This document shows, piece after piece, positions 38,701 through 50,700 of a DNA stretch of 64,000 nt. Position numbers and translations under genes: made by a program. The notes under the pieces are model-generated. The model saw only the letters and a list, made by a program, of their open reading frames with translations, had not been told where the DNA came from and made no database searches. Positions within the stretch are counted from its first letter, which is position 1; each line of letters begins with the position of its first letter. Origin of the DNA: Homarus americanus (lineage: Eukaryota > Arthropoda > Malacostraca > Decapoda > Nephropidae); the NCBI RefSeq assembly GCF_018991925.1, contig NW_024748870.1:4169436-4233435 (forward strand). Reading direction: 5' to 3'.

Positions 38701-41700
38701 TCATGAATAAACAATTATTATAGTATGTCAATAGCAAGATATCTTCATTATTATACTGTATTGTGCTTAAAACATTAACTTCAATATTTCAAAATAATAA
38801 TAATAAAAAAAAAACACTCACCATTGTAACAAGATTACCAAACCACTGGTGGGCAAGTTCGTGTCCAACAACAAGTGCAATCCACTGGCGCTGGCTGGCA
38901 CTGGTGTTGTGGGGATCAACCAAGAGACAAGTTTCCCGATAAGTCACTAAACCCCAGTTCTCCATGGCACCTGCAGCATAAAAATTGGGGTATACGTAGT
39001 ATTTCCTTGAATGAAGTTTAGTTGGTTTTGTAGTGATAGTTACAGGAAACACGATACAATTATGAAACTTGATGTACTGTGAGAGTGATAAACCCATCTT
39101 AGGTTAGGTTATACTGCATATCTATCACTTCCTCTATCACACATAAGCACAAATATTGACATAGGATAAATAAATCTAATACAGTACTAAACTAAAATAC
39201 ACATATCAATTGCATGTCACAAGTAAAACTGAAAAAAAAATATGTAACAAGTTTCAAAGATCATTATCCACTGATATACATTTTTAACATACCATAAAGC
39301 AACTCTGTTCACTGATAAAAACCATCACTTACCAACGGAGAAATCAGCAATAGCGATGAGGTCCATCTTAGGCAACGGATAGGCAATGTTGAAATACTCT
39401 TTGTAATAAGGCAGGACCTTTGTGGCAACCTCCAAGGCAAACTTCCCTTGCTCTTGCTTCCCCATCGGAGTGTAAACACGAACCTGACAACACATCATAT
39501 CAAGACCTTAACACCTGGACTTATCAACAATGCATTATGTCATGGGGGAAGAGACTTGTAAGGAGTAAATAATGGGAATGTACTGTACAGGGAATGTCAC
39601 AGTACATGAGGAAAGACACAAGGTTGAAGTCTCAGATGGATGTGCTTAAGAACAACACCCAGTAGAGTTTATGGGATGAATAAAATGTAAAGAATAAGAC
39701 AAATATAAAAAAGATCTGGAAGGAATGTTGTAAGGGAAGATGACAAGGGTGTGGTATGGTGGTGAAGACATACAGTATTTGCAGAATGGGAAATGAAAGA
39801 TTAGTAAAGAGAGATATAATACAGATATGGATGGTACACAAGAGAGAGAGAAAGAGATGACTGAGAGGGAGGTGGAAGGATGGGATGAGGGAGGTAAAGT
39901 ATTGCCAAGACACTGAGGATGTTAAGACAAATAAAACATAAGGTACTCTATATAATATTTCTTAAATATAAAAGAAAAAAGTACAGGCAACTCTCTTAGG
40001 TCTATAATTATGTTTATCTCTTAGGTCTACAATTCTATATCAACGTTAAATAATAATACAAGACATCACGAGGACGAACGGTGAAGCAGCAGACTTACCT
40101 TGATGCCGTCACTAGAAGTGTCCTCCACGTAGTCGTACTCTCCCACCACAACGGCCACCAAGTATGTTGACATGAGGGGAGTCGTGGCAAACTTCACCAC
40201 ATGCAGGTTAGGGTCTGATTCATAGGGCGTTCGTGAGATCTCGGGCTGTAGACATCAATGAAAATTATCACTAAATTACCCCCCAGCAGAGAAAAAACGA
40301 TAATTAATATTGCCAGCTCTCTATGGTCGTCTTTTGACCAGCTTAGTAAAATAGAGTTTGGGTAAAAAAAAATGAAATGCAGCTCAAAATTTAATGACAA
40401 AAATAGGAGATTTTTGGTATGGATTTAAACAGCTAAGAAACAGGAAACAAATTAGTTTACATTAATGCTAAGAATATGAAAGAAAATATAAATTCATATC
40501 AACATAATATTCCTTTAATTCATTTATGACACATCCAAGATAATTATATATGTATGCATATAGTATGTATGTATGTATGTATGTATATGTATGTGTGTGT
40601 GTGTGTGTGCTATATCTGAATTGATCATACACAAGTCATTTCTTACACAAACTTAAACCCACAATTTGTTTCATACGAGCAATAACCTGACATAACTTGC
40701 ATTAATAATAAACAGACCACAAGATTTTCATTTTGATCTTGTGTAATGAAAGAACCAAACCTTGTGTATGACAAAGACAAAACCCAAGTAAGAAATAACC
40801 TGTATATGAAATGACCAGTGTCCAAAAGTGTAAAACTAATGCTACAATTACCCCGTGTTAGTTTGTTAGTTATTCTTAAGGTAAGTTTGGTAGATGATTT
40901 ACCATACAGTACAGGGTTCTCACAATATGTCAGATACAAAACTTCCTGACATAAGACTTTTTTTTTCCCCCGACTGTGAGAACCGTGTTATAACTTAAGT
41001 GTCTAGGTCATGAAATTTCCCTACCATATTAGATAATGGCACTCTGTCACACGGCACAACAAGTGTAATGTCAAAAGTGGCCTTTAGTGCTGGCTCATCC
41101 CAGCAGGGGAAGCAGCGCCGGGCATCTGTTGCCTCAAACTGTGTGACGGCAGAGTAGCGCTCCTCACCACTCGCCCTGTGTGAACATGAGTGGAACTTAC
41201 TATACCTGACAATAATCTACATCATAAATATAACAAGACCAACAGATTATTACATGGCAGAACTACATTAGTGTGCTTCAACAGAGTAAATTGCAGCTTT
41301 ATTGTACTAAATCTAACATAAACATCAACATATGATAAGTATCTAGTCATTAAAATTAGTACTAGGGATGTACCGATGTCTCGGTATCGGTGGTACCGGC
41401 CTATTTTGGGAGTATCGCTATCGGCCAATTTTCAGCTGATACTGCCATTTCCATTATTACACCTACAGTATGGCAGATCTTACCATGAATGAAATACTCT
41501 GGAATGCAACTAGCAGTTGTATTTATTTTCTGTAACACATACTATTCCAATCTGGGGTCAATAAACGTATTCATCTTTGTTCATTATACAATATTTATAC
41601 AAGATGAAACTGAAGTGCACAGAACCTAGACAGTCTGTGCAAACTGATGACTTCAGGGACTTCAATTTTGATAAATGTTTAGACCAGTTAGTGATAGAGG

Positions 41701-44700
41701 GTGATAGTGAGCGTTCAGACACAATAGTACCAAGATCAATTCCAAGAAGTTCTTTCGGATTAAAAAACACTGTAATAACTTCAATTGTCAGAGCTGAAAT
41801 GGACAGATACTGTACTAGACATTACAATTGCAAGCACATGAAGGAAATCCTTTAGATTAGTGGAAAACCAAGACGAATATACTGAACCTTCAACATTGTC
41901 TCTTTCTTCTCCACAATCATCAGTGGAAAGTGAAGGATTATTCATCAATGGTGGTAATGTATACACTCATGTCTTTAAACTACAATTTGAGACTTTTTAA
42001 CTATGAATACTGAATACTATTATGGAACTCAAGATCGTGTAAATGTTTGCTTGAAACATTTAATTCCAATCTAAGCTTTTGTGTTGAATTGTTCTAGAAA
42101 CTGTACCTGTGTATTTTATAATGAGCGTTTTCTAGTTCAAATACTGCCATTCTACTAAATTACTTTCAATTATTTGCTAAAATGGAATAAGATTTGAAAA
42201 TATACGTTATTTTTGTTCAAACTTGGTGGTACAATGTATCCTTATGTAAGTTAGTACAGTAGTAAGGTTACTACTGTCTGTGTTTTACCTACAGATATTT
42301 TACATTCCAAATAAAATTAAGGTTTCTGTCGAATCAGCCGATCATATCTCATACATATAGTTAGCTGTCTTTAAGCTTTCCTATTATTTTTAAATAATTT
42401 TTATTTTTCTATTAGTATCGGTATTGGCGTGTAAATGAGTATCGATCGGCAAAAATTTGGGTATCGGTACATCGCTAGTCAGTACACGAGTCATAATGGT
42501 AAGCTAAATTATTTCTGAAATAGGAGGAACACAGATGTAAAGTACAATGGCATCGTTAACTTAACAATCACCACAATAGATTCCCCTTATTAAAATAAAG
42601 TGCAATAGTAGTACATTAAAAGAACCAAATGCCAAAAGCTCACAAGAAAGTAAGTTCCACTCATCTCACATCACCTTGATACAGTACACTATAACTTTCT
42701 GTCCATCATCAAGCTGCTACTTCACATGTGACGTTTACTACATCTCAAACAGCGACTACCCAAGTTCTGCTTCCACAGTTTAGTTGTCTGTTTACGCAAT
42801 ATTAAATTTTTCATATATAAAACCAAGAACACATTGTCACTATTTACGATGCACTGAATAAAATGAACTTTGAAAACCGTGTGATATAAATAAGACTGAA
42901 TAAGTCCGAGTATTTCACCGTGGAAAATAATTCCGTATAATGTATATCTATTGAGAACCATTAAGAGTTATCTAAAAATGTGTATCAAATTATCCTATGG
43001 AGACTAATTTATAAGAGATCCAATCCATCAGGCATCTTTTCTAACTTCTTGGAGAGGGAGATTCTTAGTAAAATAAACATCAAACATCTACAGTGCAGTA
43101 ATTACAATCTACAACTAAATACTGTTATATTCAATCTACTCGTGTGAATTTTGTTAAGGTTTCATATCTTCATTTGCTTGATAGTAGGGTAATGTGCCAC
43201 AGACTACCCAACATAGAACACACATTCACCTCATTTCTCTAGAACCGTGGTGAGATTTTTCCGAGTGGAACTTACCATATTGTTCAAGGCCACACAGTAA
43301 GAGGGGACAATGAGAGTGACGGTAAATAAAGCCCGGAAGTCACAATCATCCCAGCAAGGGAAACATTGGCAAGCATAGTTGGTACCTGACTGTATGATAG
43401 CCATGTACCTCTCCTCACCCGTGGCTCTGTTAGGCCCCGTAGTAACTCAGGATTATTGGTGGCACTATTTGCTCATGTACCATAATACTAAACAGGCATC
43501 CCTCGAGTTACAGAAAGGTTACATTCCTGAACAACTGTCTGTAACTCGAGCTTCTGTACCCCGAGGGATATCTGTACCTCAGCTTTAAATTGCAATACTG
43601 AAACTTGTGGGCATGAAACACCTTAAATTATTACCATAGATAAATTTGGTCGAGTACAAATTGCCCATATTATACAGCCAAGCTAATAATCACATTACAC
43701 CACTGGAACACAATGTATATTTAAAAATTCATACCAATATTGTACACTGAATATTTCTTCTACACCTTTTTTCACTCCAATTCAACATTATATCGACAAA
43801 ATTTGATGTTTTGTATTGTAATTATCTGTTTGCAAAGTGAAACAACATTCTCAAATGAAATAACAACTGACCGGTCTGAATTGGAAAACAATCATTTGAT
43901 GCGACATTTATATTTTGAGTGCGTCAGTTTTCACATGAATTACATAAATATACACAAGATTTGACAAATGTAAATTGATTTAGCCTTACTGCAAATGAAA
44001 TCTAAAGAAGTAAAATGTGTTGTTCCCAAATTTCTGATGTCTTAAATAATCTAACAAGGCAGTTTGCTGTCTCAGGGTGTCTGAAAATGTTATTGGAACC
44101 TGTACATCATACTTTTCTGTGATTGGTTACTCCGTTTAAGCCGAGGCAATGTTAGAGACAGAATTATCCATGTTTCCTCACTTCACTAGAACAAGGCGTA
44201 CAAGCGTGTTGATGAGGAGGACAAGGAGCGTCTTGTGGACAGTTACTTGACAGGTGAGGACTACTGAACTCTGGCTAGATGGCTGGACATAAAAAGGACT
44301 ACAGCCTGGAGTGTTAACAAGATATATGTCCAGACTGAGAAAACTACAGCCATTACAAGAGGAGAATGGATGATGACATGATGGACTTCTGTATTAGGGT
44401 CTTGGAGGCCAATCCCATGATCACTCTGCAGACACTCAACTCCAAAATTCACAAAGTCATGTCAAACAACCTACACACTCCACCGGGCGTTTCATCTGTC
44501 TCTCATTACTTTGAAAAAGGTGAAGAATTTACCCATGAATGTAAATAAAACACAAGAAAAATCTTTAAAAATCGTAAGTAGCTACAGTATATCCTACAAG
44601 TTTGATTTTGTTTCTTAAAATATATACTCACTCCAAAAATTATCTTTACAGAAGGGTCCTATGAATATCACAATGAACACCACGACTCCTGTTGTCTCGG

Positions 44701-47700
44701 TAAGGTTGTCAAAATCCTTTGACCGTTGTGTCATAATGTCTCACACAAAATCGTAATGATACTTTTTGGAGCGAGAGTACCTACAGTATGGTGCTCTACA
44801 TTCATAAATGTGGTCTTATGAAAGAATACATTTCTTATAAACAGACTTGTGTAAGAGAGCTAGTGTAATATTGTACAAGTACTGTATAATACTTTAAGAA
44901 AGTGAATATAGTAATTATAAAATTTCCCTATCTGAACTCACAGATGTGTGGAGTGGATGTTTCAAATGGGATTTATGACACACTGAGTCTATGTCGAAGA
45001 GAGTGGGTTAATCTGTATACCCCTCAAGGTCATGAGAACAGAGCACTGAAGGATATGGGCTCCTAGAATTGTTTGGAGACAGCAGGGAAGAAAAATGTTA
45101 CTCATCATAGCCATCAGTGACCAGGGAGGTGTATTTACTATGAAATTTCCTGAGGAGGAAAAAATAGTGATAGAACCCACGATTTTTTTAGAAAACCTCA
45201 GTGTAGTGCTGGGGATGAGAGAGTTGTCATAATGATGGACAATGCTCCAGCACACAACAATGTGTGAAAACCCTGTCAAGAAGCTTACCCCATAAAGCCC
45301 TTTCTTGAATCTCATTGAGAAGTGCTTCTCTAAAATGAAATGTGATGTAAAGCAGCGACTGAATGAAATTCAAGAGTTGTTAGATGATGGCGTAGCAGCT
45401 ACAGCTGCAGATCACACCATGAAGTCATGGAGGGAGCACCATCTGCAGCAGATAACAGAGTTGGTCGCGGGCACCATCACCCAGCAAGACACTGCAGCCT
45501 ACTACAGTCACTCCATGACATTCCTACAGCAGTGCCTAGCAGAGGAGAATGTTTAGGATGGCTAGGATGTGAGCCTCCAATGGCCAACACAATTGCTATA
45601 CAGTATATATATACAGATATAATATATGTAATAAAGATTCATACTGTTTACTGGAATATCAGTGACACTGAGGTATTAAAGAAAATGGTGAAGTCTATTG
45701 ACTGTAACCCCCATTTAAGACTCTGACAGAAAACATTTTAAAGTCTCTAATCATGATTTATGACTCATTTTCACCACATAATGTATATATTTAATAAGAC
45801 TTTAACAGAAACTGTACTACAACGCAACAATTAATTTATGTTTCCTTTAAGCCAATGGCAGTTTATCCTAAAAAATGTTGTTTACGATGGAGAAATATCC
45901 ACTTTGGATCACAAGTGTCCATTCATGGCTGTATTTGTCAAATCTGTTTAGTTATACTGTACTATATGTCACTTTAGCTGGGACTTTGCCAATCCAAATG
46001 TTATATGTCGAAAGTTTTCTTTAAGTCAAAAAACCTATTCTATGATTTTTCATGCAGTACATCTCACTTCAACATGAGAAATTTTGAAATAAAATTAAAA
46101 TTTTCAAACATTTCATTGACTTGCCAATTTTTATTGAAAAAAAACAAACATCAATTTTGAGTGAAAAAAGGTGTGATGTACAGTTGAGTCTGGATTTACG
46201 CGGTGCCTTGCCAGAATTGAAATGCTTTAATTACGCGTTAAATTTGGTCATTTATGCGGAGAGCAGCTGGCGGTCCAGCCGCGCCATTTTGGATTCAAAC
46301 CTCCCACCATGTTTGACCAAAACGGGGGTAAGCGGCGCGAGTAAGGTTGCGCAGTATGTCGCTGTTGCGTTATCGGTGACGTCATATGACGCATCGGACT
46401 GTGATTGGGCCACGCATCCTTACCTCCCTCCCCCGCTAGCTGTGATTGGTTCAATGTAATATGACGTGCCCTGCCACCACAGAGAAACCGTTACCCGAGT
46501 CAGTCGCCCTCTTCCCAGTCACCCCGTGTAAATTGTGTTCTATTGTTCCCGCTAATCTCGTAAGAATAGCTTCCGCTGGACCCCCACCACCACCACAGAA
46601 AAACCTTGCATTACCTGGACCCAGCCGCTCCAAGCCAAAGAAGATACAACGTGTCCTAAGTTGCGAAGTTAAGTACAAGATCGTGCAGGAGTTGGAAAAA
46701 GGTACGAGGCAAGTTGATCTGGCGCGCCAGCATGGCGTTAACTAGTCTACAATCCGGATGATCAAGAAGGATGCCGCCAAGATAAAAGAACAAATGAGCA
46801 TCACAAAGTCTGCAGGTGCTTCAATGGTGAAGTACTGCCAGAACAAGGTGCTGCTCAAGACTGAGAATTTGCTGGTGAGCTACTTGATTCGTCAGGCAAG
46901 ACGGAACATGGCGGTGGACACGCACTCAGTTCAGAACTACGCACGTGAACTGTACGTAGCAGTGGCACGTAAGATGGGAATTGCAGAGCCCAAAGCCTTC
47001 ACTGCTTCCTCTGGGTGGCTACAGGGGTTTAAGAAGAGGAACAAGATCACCAACATTAACATTGCTGGTGAAGGAGCGAGTGCTGACCGTGTTGTGGCCA
47101 GTGATTTTCCTCCATTCTTACGTGACATTATGGAGGAAGGACAGTACACCGACGACCAGGTGTTCAACATGGATGAATCTGGTCTGTTTTGGAAAAAGCT
47201 ACCTACCAAGACCTTCGTTGTCATGTCTGCCAGCAAGTGTCGGGGCAGGAAGTTGCAGAAGGAGCGCATCACAGTCCTGTTTACCACCAATGCCTCCGGT
47301 ACCTGTAAGCTCAAGTTATCGGTGATCCATATGCCTACAAGAACATGGACATGACCAAGCTAAATGTCCACTGGCTAACCGCACGTAAGGCGTGGATGTT
47401 CACTGCTCTGTCCCTCTCCTGGTTTGATGACTGTTTCCTTCCCGACGTCAAGAAATTCTGCGAGCAACAGAATGTTCCATTCAACATTTTGTTGCTACTT
47501 TACAACGCACCAGGACACTCGCCCCTACTGTTGGATCGTCACCCCAACGTAAAAGTGGTTTTCCTTCCTCTCAACACTATGTCGTTAATCCAACCCATGG
47601 ACCAGGAGTTGATATGCAACGTTAAGGCTGCATTCTCTACAAAGAAGTTTAAACTCCTGAACGACTGTACCAACACCAAGGATGAGTTGCGTAACCTGGG

Positions 47701-50700
47701 TGACACCGATAGAGATAGCAACGACGAGGAACAAGAGTTGGCGGATCACGAAGTTCACGTCAAACAGTTTTGGAAGAAATTCAACGTCAAAAAAGCTGTT
47801 GATTTCTTGGTGGAGGCATGGGGGCAGCTGTCTGTGGCAACGATTCGTCACGCATGGCGGCATGTGTTGCAAGGTATCCCAGGTGGGAGGCAGAGTCAAC
47901 CTGTGACTGGTGAGGTACAGTCTGTTGCAGTGGACCTTGCAAGAGAAGCTGCACAGTGTGTTACAGCTGCAGGCTTCTCCGAGACCACCAACGACGACAT
48001 TATGGAGGTGATCAGGGATCCGGAGGTGACTGCCGTAAAGATGTTGAAAGACGATGACGTCAGTGAAGATGCAGGTGGTGAGGCAGCCCGAGAACAACGG
48101 ACATTAACACATGGTAATGTAAAGGATGTGCAGAGAAACTCAGGCTCGTCCTTTCCAGCAACCCTAAAGATCACCGCTATGAAGTCTTCAATAACCAGCT
48201 GTTGCAGACTATGGAGCCGTACATCAAGATGTATCACGACCACATCAACACTAGCCGTCAGCGTAACATCACAGACTTCTTCGCCCGCAACCCACCACAG
48301 CCAGCCCAAGCCAGTGACGATATGGACTTTGAGGGATTTGTCAGGAGGCCCTGACAACTGTGGTGGATAGTGATGGTGATTCACCTGAGGGCCAGTAATC
48401 TGCCCTCTGCCTTGGAACCAGCCCCCATCAATGTATGCCGACCCATCTTCTACTAACGTAAGTGTTAAACCTAACCTAACCTTAATTTTTTCTAACCTAA
48501 CCTAACCTAACGTAAGTGTTAAACCTTGACTTTTTCTAACCTAAGTGTTAAAACTTGATTTTTTCTAACCTAACCTAACCTAACGTAAGTGTTAAACCTT
48601 GACTTTTCTTTTACCTGGTACAGTATATTATACTCTTATTGATATTTTTCTTCTTTATTATGTGTGTGTGCGTACCATCATAAAAATAAAATTAAGATAA
48701 TATTTTTACTACAACGTACGTACTGTGTCGCAAAAAGTGGAGTTTGGGGGTCGGCCCAGTCTCTATTTCAATTAATCCCATATGTTCTGTTATTTCATTT
48801 ACGTGTTTCTCATTTTACGCGGGCCTCCACGGGTTCAATTGACCGCGTAAATGCAGACTCAACTGTATACCATTATGAAGCATTTTTAAGAGAAAAGTAT
48901 CAAATACAAATGTTAAATAAGACAAATTAATGAGAGAATTATAAAAGAAAGTGTGTGTAGAAACATGACAGTAAATGAATAAGAACTAAAGTAAAGTGAT
49001 CAAAATAAACAGAGAAAGGAGAGAGGGGCCAATGGAGAGTGAATGGTGCAGGTGAGGTGTTCCAGACATCTGTGAGTGAATGTGTCTCAAAACAGAACAA
49101 TGAGAAACAACTGAATCACAGAACAGCAAATGGAAATCTTTGTATTCCTCACTATATTTGAATGGGTTAGGATTCTTGAAAATAACCTGTTAAGTGAATA
49201 TTCGTATATCAAATAATATAACATATGGAAAAAATTAAATCTTGTTCCCAATGACAAGAAACTCTTAATATTATACCTAGAAAAAACTACAGCACATAGG
49301 TTCATAAACAACAAACATACCTAACTACTGTACCATAATTTAGTACCTAACTACCATAATTTAGTACCTAATTACTGTAATTTAACAAGTAGCACATTAA
49401 AAAATTTGGATTACCTGAAGAATCATCGCCCCAGCTTATTTCACCTATCGATTAAACCATCCTAAAATTATTTTGGGAGGATGAGGTTAGGTTAGGATAT
49501 GTTAGGTTAGATTTAGGTTAGGATAGAATAGGTTTAGGCTAGGTTAAGTTAGATTAGGGTGGTTTAATCGTTCGGTGAAATAAGCTGGGGCGATGATTCT
49601 TCAGGTGATCCAAAAAAATTTTAAACATAAATTTGGTACATTACCTAAAGGGACCATAGCTTCTGTACAGTGAGAAACAGGTGTAAGAATAGAACGTTCA
49701 TGTGGCGAGGGGTACCTGTACTGCAGTATTATTATTTATGAATTAACAAAATGAGGATTAATTCCTTGTTATGAAGTAAAATCAATGGTCAAAGAAAATA
49801 ATTGTGTCACTAAGAAGCCAGAACATGAGAACCACTTTAAATCTCTGTACAATGGAAGAAATGTTGGGTCATCAAAACAGAACGCCCAGATTTTAAGATA
49901 CACGTCCCTTTAAAAACCCAGATTTTAAGATACATGTCCCTTTAAAAACCCAGATTTTAGGATACATATTTCTTTAAATACCCAAATTTAATATATATCC
50001 ATTTAAATATCCAGATTTCATTATACTGCATATCCATTTAAAATCTAGACATTCCTTTTCAATGAGCCTGTACTGTATGTAACCTACAGCAGACACGAGG
50101 CATTAGTGGGCAACAGGCCAGGCAAGAAATAACCAACGTCAGTCATCAGTCAGCGTTCATCTACCGTACATTCTTCCAAACTCTCCAAAAATGTTAAGTG
50201 GAATTGATGAATATTCTGTAAGCATGATATAATATTTCTAAGCAAGCAAATACTAGCTATGGTGTACTATCTAGCTGTTATTGTATTTAGTTTAGTGAAT
50301 AAGAACTCATTGTCTGGGTCATTTGTCAATATTTATGGTTTCTTGGTCTACTGAATTATTTTAACCGTGTCTACAAGAACCACGGGAGAGAAACATTATA
50401 TACACAACTCGATTAAGCAAAATTGAAGAGTATATTGGTTGTGGTAGCTTGGCCTTAGGTCTGAATATTTAACCCCAAAGACTTGTCCATATACATGCTG
50501 AACTGTATACCTGACTGTCTATATACATGCTGAACTGTATACCTGACTGTCTATATACATGCTGAACTGTATACCTGACTGTCTATATACATGCTGAACT
50601 GTATACCTGACTGTCTATATACATGTTGAACTGTATACCTGACTGTCTATATACATGCTGAACTGTATACCTGAACAGTCTATATACATGCTGAACTGTA

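Larger units (their letters stand above)
46181..48865 (+). mobile_element. Tigger/pogo-type DNA transposon, nearly complete, inactivated
   Basis: The element is bounded by inverted repeats of at least 23 bp (CAGTTGAGTCTGNATTTACG and onward) with TA on each side (46179-46180 and 48866-48867), giving 2685 bp. The plus-strand transposase runs from about 46.56 to 48.35 kb: a psq-type helix-turn-helix ([20 protein letters not shown]), a CENP-B-type DNA-binding part, then the DDE domain with [13 protein letters not shown], a YNAPGH motif and LIQPMDQE, ending [12 protein letters not shown]. Lesions are a TAG at 46743, a frame change near 47.33 kb, another near 48.17 kb, and Tyr in place of the second catalytic Asp (usual DNAPGH). 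It lies in the intron between PSA exon 3 and alternative exon 4. Confidence 0.9.

Noticed and set aside
38800..39097. Alternative start in the intron before exon 7 ([11 protein letters not shown] and onward)
   Set aside because: The frame continues into intron sequence upstream of a good acceptor at 38971. The conserved protein enters at the GAMEN glycine split with exon 6.
43740..43964. Small plus-strand gene of 74 residues
   Set aside because: AT-rich open frame inside the Tc1-like remnant and PSA intron, with no domain.
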